9,559 nt of DNA. Origin: an uncultured Ectothiorhodospiraceae bacterium (GTDB taxonomy: Bacteria > Pseudomonadota > Gammaproteobacteria > UBA6429 > Thiohalophilaceae). The DNA is taken from NCBI GenBank assembly GCA_947259425.1, contig CAMYMO010000353.1, positions 1 to 9,559 of the forward strand, read 5' to 3'. Positions 6,161 to 9,559 of the stretch are shown here, piece after piece. The notes under the pieces are model-generated. The model saw nothing but the letters and a program-made list of their open reading frames with translations. It was not told the DNA's origin and made no database searches. Numbering within the stretch: position 1 is the first letter of the stretch; the number at the start of each line of letters is the position of its first letter. A program made the translations under genes and the position numbers.

Positions 6161-6262
6161 ATGTCTGTAATGAATATTTGCGAATGCCGTGAACAATACT
6201 ATAGTGCGGTTTGCCCGGCATCTGTGGCAGGCGATAGATGTGCTAAATTGGTGCGTAAATAA
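6161..6262 (+). CDS. Possible four-cysteine small protein of 33 residues
   Basis: This ORF runs from ATG to TAA. GCGGA lies just upstream, giving a start context similar to that of the GST-like gene in this window (CGGAAATTT before ATG). The product begins MSVMNICECREQYYS and ends DRCAKLVRK. Four Cys lie at 7, 9, 18 and 27, spaced C-x-C-x8-C-x8-C, which could bind a metal or form disulfides if exported, though there is no signal peptide. A promoter-like pair TTGATA (6115-6120) and TTTAAC (6139-6144), 18 bases apart, precedes it. I recognise no family and the size allows chance; treat it as a candidate only. Confidence 0.28.
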   Translation: MSVMNICECREQYYSAVCPASVAGDRCAKLVRK

Positions 6263-6298
6263 ATATAGTATAAATAAACACTTATTCGGCGTGGACGT

Positions 6299-6327
6299 TT
6301 TTCATCAGCTGGTATTTGTCGTATATT
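6299..6327 (+). promoter_or_regulatory. Candidate promoter of the substrate-binding/OmpA operon
   Basis: TTTTCA (6299-6304) and TATATT (6322-6327) lie 17 bases apart, matching the sigma-70 consensus at four and five of six positions. Transcription would begin near 6334 and give a leader of about 200 bases. An alternative slightly upstream (TTGGTG 6248-6253 with TATAAA 6269-6274) has a spacing of only 15. Confidence 0.35.
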
Positions 6328-6490
6328 AGTGCGATAAAATAATTGAGCCGGAGACGCCCGGTTTAGACAAAGATTGAAAAGGGTACAGCAAAGCTTAGTT
6401 TAGTCAGGGGGGGTAATAGGTGAATCAGTCACTTGTGAAAAATCGAAATCAACCCCAGGTTAAAACCATCACGTTAATACTTACTTTAGG

Positions 6491-6524
6491 CGACTTTTAG
6501 CTAAGTCGGAGACGGATTAAGGAG
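6491..6524 (+). promoter_or_regulatory. Hairpin next to the ribosome site of the substrate-binding/OmpA gene
   Basis: CGACTT (6491-6496) and AAGTCG (6503-6508) form a six-base stem with a six-base loop. The stem ends 12 bases before GGAG (6521-6524). That GGAG is 11 bases from the ATG at 6536, longer than ideal; AAAGGG right before the ATG is too close to serve. The arrangement could limit translation, but there is no direct evidence for control. Confidence 0.35.
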
Positions 6525-6535
6525 ATCGAAAGGGT

Positions 6536-8248
6536 ATGAAAACAGTAAATATTGTATGGTTATTAGCGTTGTCGTTGTTGATGAGCGTCAATCTGCAAGC
6601 AGCGCCAAAATATGTTCAATCTCCGGCCCTCTCCAGCGTTGTAAAAACACCGGTTAAGAATGTTCGCGGTGGACAAACCGTGGTGCCCATGATTACCTGG
6701 GGGGCAGATATTCGTACTATTTATGCGAATGGAAACAGTGATGTCACCACGCCAAAAAGTCTGTTTGGTCAATTAGGATTAAATCTAAAACTACAGCGCG
6801 AAGATGTCTTTAGTAAACAAGTCGAGAATTATCTTTCAGGTAAAACGCCTTATTTACGTGGAACCCTCGGCATGATCAATATGGCCGCTGAAACATTAAA
6901 CCGAGATTCACGTACCAAACCGGTTGTTATCTATCAGTTAAGTGAATCAGCGGGGGGGGATGCACTGGTGGTTAAGAGTGGCATTAAGCGTTGTAAAGAT
7001 TTAAAAGGTAAAACCATTGCCTTGCAGGCATATGGCCCGCATGTGGACTATCTTGGTCAATTATTAAATGACTGTGGTCTGTCGATGACCTCGGTAAATT
7101 TACGTTGGCTGAAAGATTTAACGGGTTCGGACAACACCCCGATGGCCGCGATGTATGAATCCAATGTTGATGCGGCGATGGTGATTATTCCGGATGCGCT
7201 GGCACTCACTTCAGGTGGGAATGTCGGAACCGGTTCGGAAGATTCAGTAAAAGGTGCGCGAATTTTATTATCGACTAAATCTGCAAATAGAGTGATTGCT
7301 GATGTTTATGCAGTACGTGCGGATTATTTCAAGTCCAACCGAGCCAAAGTGGAGAAGTTTGTCAGTGGACTTTTAAAGGCACAAGAACAAGTTGCTAATA
7401 TTGTCCGGCAAGGAAACAGTCATAGTGAGTATAAAAAAACTATTCAGACATCAGCAAAATTGTTACTGGATTCACGCGATGCGATAAGTGATACCGAAGG
7501 TCTGTATGCGGATGCTTATCATACGAATTACCAGGACAATATTAAATTTTTTACCAATAATAAATATTTGCGTAATTTTAAAAAACGTAATAAAAGCATC
7601 CAACAAACATTAATTCAGGCAAACCTGATGAATGGTAAAACAACCATCCGTCATGCCAACTGGGATTACAATAAACTACGTAAAGGTCTGACTCGTACTG
7701 CAAAAGCGGAAACGAGCCAGTTTGATCAAGATAAAGTGGCTAAAGTCGTTACCAAGAAACAAAAACAGGGAACCTTATCGGAAGGTTCTTTGATGGAGTT
7801 TGAAATATTTTTCAAACCGAATCAAAAAACATTCCCGTCTCAGCTGTATCAAAATGATTTTGAACGAGTCATTGAACTTGCATCGACTTATGGTGGTGCG
7901 CTAATTACGATTGAAGGACATAGTGATCCGTTGGGCTTTTTACGCAAGAAGAAGGCCGGTTCGGTCGATGTGGTCTTACGTCAAATCAAACAATCCGGTC
8001 GTAACCTGAGTTTAACTCGAGCCAATTCGGTGCGTGATAGTATTATTACTTTTGCCAAAAACAAAAGTATTACCCTGGATAAATCACAGTTTGCTGTAAT
8101 TGGACACGGAATATCCAATCCAAAGTCAGGGATTTGTGGTCGAGACCCCTGTGCGCCTAAAACAGAAAAAGAATGGCGAGACAATATGCGGGTAGTCTTT
8201 CGTTTAATTCAAATTGAAGCCGAGGCTGAAGTATTTAAGCCGCTTTAA
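6536..8248 (+). CDS. Periplasmic substrate-binding domain fused to an OmpA-type peptidoglycan-binding domain
   Basis: The 570-residue protein has a signal peptide (1-22, ending LQA), a type 2 periplasmic binding domain (about 48-345) and, after a basic linker, an OmpA-like domain (about 418-560). The binding domain resembles the NMT1/ThiY/PhnD group: VPMITWGADIRTIY, QLSESAGGDALVVKSG at 134-149, CKDLKGKTIALQAYGPHVDYL at the hinge and NVDAAMVIIPDA. The OmpA part shows ITIEGHSD (D464) and LSLTRANSV (R495), matching the Asp and Arg that hold diaminopimelate in OmpA proteins, then VIGHGISNP and NMRVVFRL. It should sit in the periplasm, bound to peptidoglycan, and bind a small ligand. Two oddities: about 16 extra residues lie between D464 and R495, and a CGRDPC loop (C534, C539) may form a disulfide. 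It starts an operon with a VWA lipoprotein 27 bases on. The ligand is unknown. Confidence 0.88.
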   Translation: MKTVNIVWLLALSLLMSVNLQAAPKYVQSPALSSVVKTPVKNVRGGQTVVPMITWGADIRTIYANGNSDVTTPKSLFGQLGLNLKLQREDVFSKQVENYLSGKTPYLRGTLGMINMAAETLNRDSRTKPVVIYQLSESAGGDALVVKSGIKRCKDLKGKTIALQAYGPHVDYLGQLLNDCGLSMTSVNLRWLKDLTGSDNTPMAAMYESNVDAAMVIIPDALALTSGGNVGTGSEDSVKGARILLSTKSANRVIADVYAVRADYFKSNRAKVEKFVSGLLKAQEQVANIVRQGNSHSEYKKTIQTSAKLLLDSRDAISDTEGLYADAYHTNYQDNIKFFTNNKYLRNFKKRNKSIQQTLIQANLMNGKTTIRHANWDYNKLRKGLTRTAKAETSQFDQDKVAKVVTKKQKQGTLSEGSLMEFEIFFKPNQKTFPSQLYQNDFERVIELASTYGGALITIEGHSDPLGFLRKKKAGSVDVVLRQIKQSGRNLSLTRANSVRDSIITFAKNKSITLDKSQFAVIGHGISNPKSGICGRDPCAPKTEKEWRDNMRVVFRLIQIEAEAEVFKPL

Positions 8249-8275
8249 GTTGTTATGGTTTTCAAGGAGAAAAAA

Positions 8276-9025
8276 ATGAATTACTTAAAATATATTAGCT
8301 TGTTGATGTTATTAAGTCTGTTTGGATGTGAGCAGACGACATTTGACCCAAGCCTTAACAATGTGAAGCCCGATACACCGGAGGAAACAGTGAACCCGGT
8401 TTGGCCATTTATTAATGAAGATGAAAAAAATAAGATAAGCCCTGACTTGCTCAGGAAGAATATCTATATCGTGTTCGATGGTTCCGGCAGCATGGCCGAT
8501 CGGGATTGTTCTGGTGGATCACCCAAAATCAACGTTGCCCGTACTGCGTTTAAAGATTTTTTAGGCAAGGTTCCCAATGAAGCTAATGTTGGTTTGCATA
8601 TTTTTGACCGCAAAGGAAATCGCGAAGTCGTGCCGTTGGGAATAAATAATCGTGATGGCCTGACCCAGGCAATTAATGCAGTTGTCCCACGTTCTGGCAC
8701 GCCTTTGGGGCCGGCGATCGAAAATGCCTATATCCAGATTACCAATCAGGCAAAAAACCAACTGGGCTATGGTGAATACCATATTGTGGTGATCACCGAT
8801 GGAATCGCGAATTCCGGTCACGAACCCGAAAGCATCGTCAATACGATTTTATTTGAAAGTCCTGTGATCATGCATACAATTGGTTTCTGTATCGGAACAC
8901 GGCATGCCTTAAATAAACCGGGCCAGGTATTTTATAAAGCAGCTGATGATCGTCAATCGTTAGCGGAAGGTTTGCAAGGCGTTTTGGCGGAATCACCTGA
9001 CTATGCTGTTATAAATTTCCAATAG
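8276..9025 (+). CDS. VWA-domain lipoprotein with intact metal site
   Basis: The 249-residue protein begins with a lipoprotein signal (LLSLFGC, lipidated Cys at 18), then a flexible Pro/Asp/Glu-rich linker to about 60, then one von Willebrand factor A domain to the C terminus. The MIDAS metal site is complete: DGSGSM (D68, S70, S72), the Thr in SGTPLGPAI (T142) and the Asp in VITDG (D175). VWA domains bind partner proteins through the metal ion and often serve in assembly or chaperone complexes. With its lipid anchor it should face the periplasm. I start it at 8276, six bases after AAGGAG, which gives a clean lipoprotein signal; an ATG at 8255 would add seven residues and put the ribosome site inside the gene. 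It lies 27 bases after the OmpA fusion and 17 bases before the next gene, so the three are surely co-transcribed. Confidence 0.92.
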   Translation: MNYLKYISLLMLLSLFGCEQTTFDPSLNNVKPDTPEETVNPVWPFINEDEKNKISPDLLRKNIYIVFDGSGSMADRDCSGGSPKINVARTAFKDFLGKVPNEANVGLHIFDRKGNREVVPLGINNRDGLTQAINAVVPRSGTPLGPAIENAYIQITNQAKNQLGYGEYHIVVITDGIANSGHEPESIVNTILFESPVIMHTIGFCIGTRHALNKPGQVFYKAADDRQSLAEGLQGVLAESPDYAVINFQ

Positions 9026-9042
9026 TAAACTTTAAGGCAAAC

Positions 9043-9559
9043 ATGGCATCACATACTAAGATAGCGCTCATCCTTGTTTTATGGGGAATTGTTGGAATCG
9101 TAGCCTATAAATTTCTAGCGCCTTATTTTGAGGAGAGCCAGCAACGCACAACCTCAGATGCAGTTGGCACCAAAGGCAAGATCACTATTGGTATCGATAA
9201 CTGGATTGGCTATTTCCCATTATGTTCACCTGAAATGCGTAAGCGCATGCGTCAATCCGGCTATGTGCTTGAGTGTAAAGATGACCAGGCTGATTATCCA
9301 ACCCGAATGAAATTACTAAAAAAAGGCAAGCTGGATTTTGCGGTGGCGACCGTCGATTCTTATTTAGTGAACGGGCATGAGGTTAATTATCCCGGTACGA
9401 TAGTCTCGGTGATTGATGAGTCAAAAGGCGGGGATGCGATCGTTGCCTGGTCGGATAAACTTAATAGTATTGAAGAGCTTAAAACTTCACAGGATTATAA
9501 GATTGCATTAACGCCGGCATCGCCTAGTGAATATTTATTAAAGTCTGTTTCCGTGCACT
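9043..9559 (+). CDS. Membrane-anchored substrate-binding protein (partial, N-terminal 172 residues)
   Basis: The gene runs off the right edge; I translated it by hand from the ATG at 9043, with AAGG five bases upstream. Residues about 6-23 form a membrane helix (IALILVLWGIVGIVAY) without a clear cleavage site, so it is probably anchored with its body in the periplasm. From about 45 a type 2 periplasmic binding domain begins: GKITIGIDNWIGYFPLC, then GKLDFAVATVDSYL, VIDESKGGDAIVAWS and a segment ending TPASPSEYLLKS. The motif DESKGGDAIV matches SESAGGDALV in the first gene of the operon, so the two binding domains are paralogues with a shared ligand-pocket element. How the protein ends cannot be seen; an OmpA-type domain like that of its paralogue is possible. 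It may be a receptor working with the VWA lipoprotein. Confidence 0.85.
   Translation, partial: MASHTKIALILVLWGIVGIVAYKFLAPYFEESQQRTTSDAVGTKGKITIGIDNWIGYFPLCSPEMRKRMRQSGYVLECKDDQADYPTRMKLLKKGKLDFAVATVDSYLVNGHEVNYPGTIVSVIDESKGGDAIVAWSDKLNSIEELKTSQDYKIALTPASPSEYLLKSVSVH

Larger units (their letters stand above)
6095..6535. other. Divergent intergenic region and long leader of the substrate-binding/OmpA operon
   Basis: This 441-base stretch separates the minus-strand nuclease group from the plus-strand operon. It holds a possible 33-residue ORF (6161-6262), an AT-rich patch with TATAAA (6269-6274, short spacing to TTGGTG), and a better promoter candidate at 6299-6327. About 200 bases of leader follow before the start at 6536. 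The leader contains a run of seven G (6407-6413) that could pair with CCCC (6453-6456), the inverted repeats GTGA-ATCAG-TCAC (6420-6432) and GGTT-AA-AACC (6458-6467), and a hairpin CGACTT-TTAGCT-AAGTCG (6491-6508) just before the ribosome site. I could match it to no known riboswitch. No minus-strand promoter stands out; a TATAGT (minus strand, near 6194) lacks a good -35. Confidence 0.45.

Noticed and set aside
6349..6514. Repeat of CGGAGACG at 6349-6356 and 6507-6514
   Set aside because: At only eight bases in two copies with unlike flanks, chance is a sufficient explanation.
6334..6535. A cyclic-di-GMP (GEMM) riboswitch, suggested by CAGCAAAGC in the leader
   Set aside because: The other conserved blocks of that class and the paired regions around them are missing.
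8464..8821. Two overlapping minus-strand frames of 78 and 86 codons inside the VWA gene
   Set aside because: Both are antisense to the MIDAS-coding region and have no domain or start signal.
9128..9310. A 60-codon plus-strand frame at the right end
   Set aside because: It overlaps, in another frame, the membrane-anchored binding protein, which has a membrane helix, a ribosome site and clear similarity to its paralogue.

Overview
The window looks like chromosomal DNA of a Gram-negative bacterium, most likely a gammaproteobacterium of moderate to low GC. The support is indirect: Sec signal peptides and a lipoprotein, an OmpA-type peptidoglycan-binding domain, AGGAG-type ribosome sites and Rho-independent terminators. 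It is densely coded. There are no tRNA or rRNA genes, no CRISPR array, and no transposase or phage gene. Species cannot be named from this sequence.

Layout. (1) Positions 1-2108, minus strand: the N-terminal part of a YeeE/YedE-type sulfur-transport membrane protein, a membrane-bound family 2 glycosyltransferase, and a single-domain rhodanese that ends at its own terminator. (2) Positions 2109-2456: a divergent intergenic region with a possible 36-residue ORF. (3) Positions 2457-5056, plus strand: an exported protein with two SoxW-like thioredoxin domains, a glutathione S-transferase-like protein, and an exported retropepsin-like aspartic protease. The protease is preceded by two CRP-like boxes and followed by a strong terminator. 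(4) Positions 5136-6094, minus strand: a compact group of a 74-residue unknown protein, an exported staphylococcal-nuclease-fold protein overlapping it by 8 bases, and a 69-residue membrane-anchored coiled-coil protein. (5) Positions 6095-6535: a gene-poor divergent region with promoter candidates, a possible 33-residue four-cysteine ORF and a long leader rich in inverted repeats. (6) Positions 6536-9559, plus strand: an apparent operon that runs off the window. It encodes a periplasmic substrate-binding domain fused to an OmpA-type domain, a von Willebrand factor A (VWA) lipoprotein, and a membrane-anchored second substrate-binding protein.

How the genes may work together. YeeE-like transport, rhodanese and SoxW-like thioredoxins all belong to families of sulfur or thiol chemistry, so the left half has a loose sulfur/redox theme. 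This is inference from families. The most interesting part is the right-hand operon. Two substrate-binding domains that share an ES-x-GGDA motif are held in different parts of the envelope (peptidoglycan and inner membrane), with a VWA lipoprotein carrying a complete metal site between them. No ABC permease or ATPase is visible. The layout suggests an envelope sensing or assembly system rather than a simple importer, but the operon is cut by the window edge.
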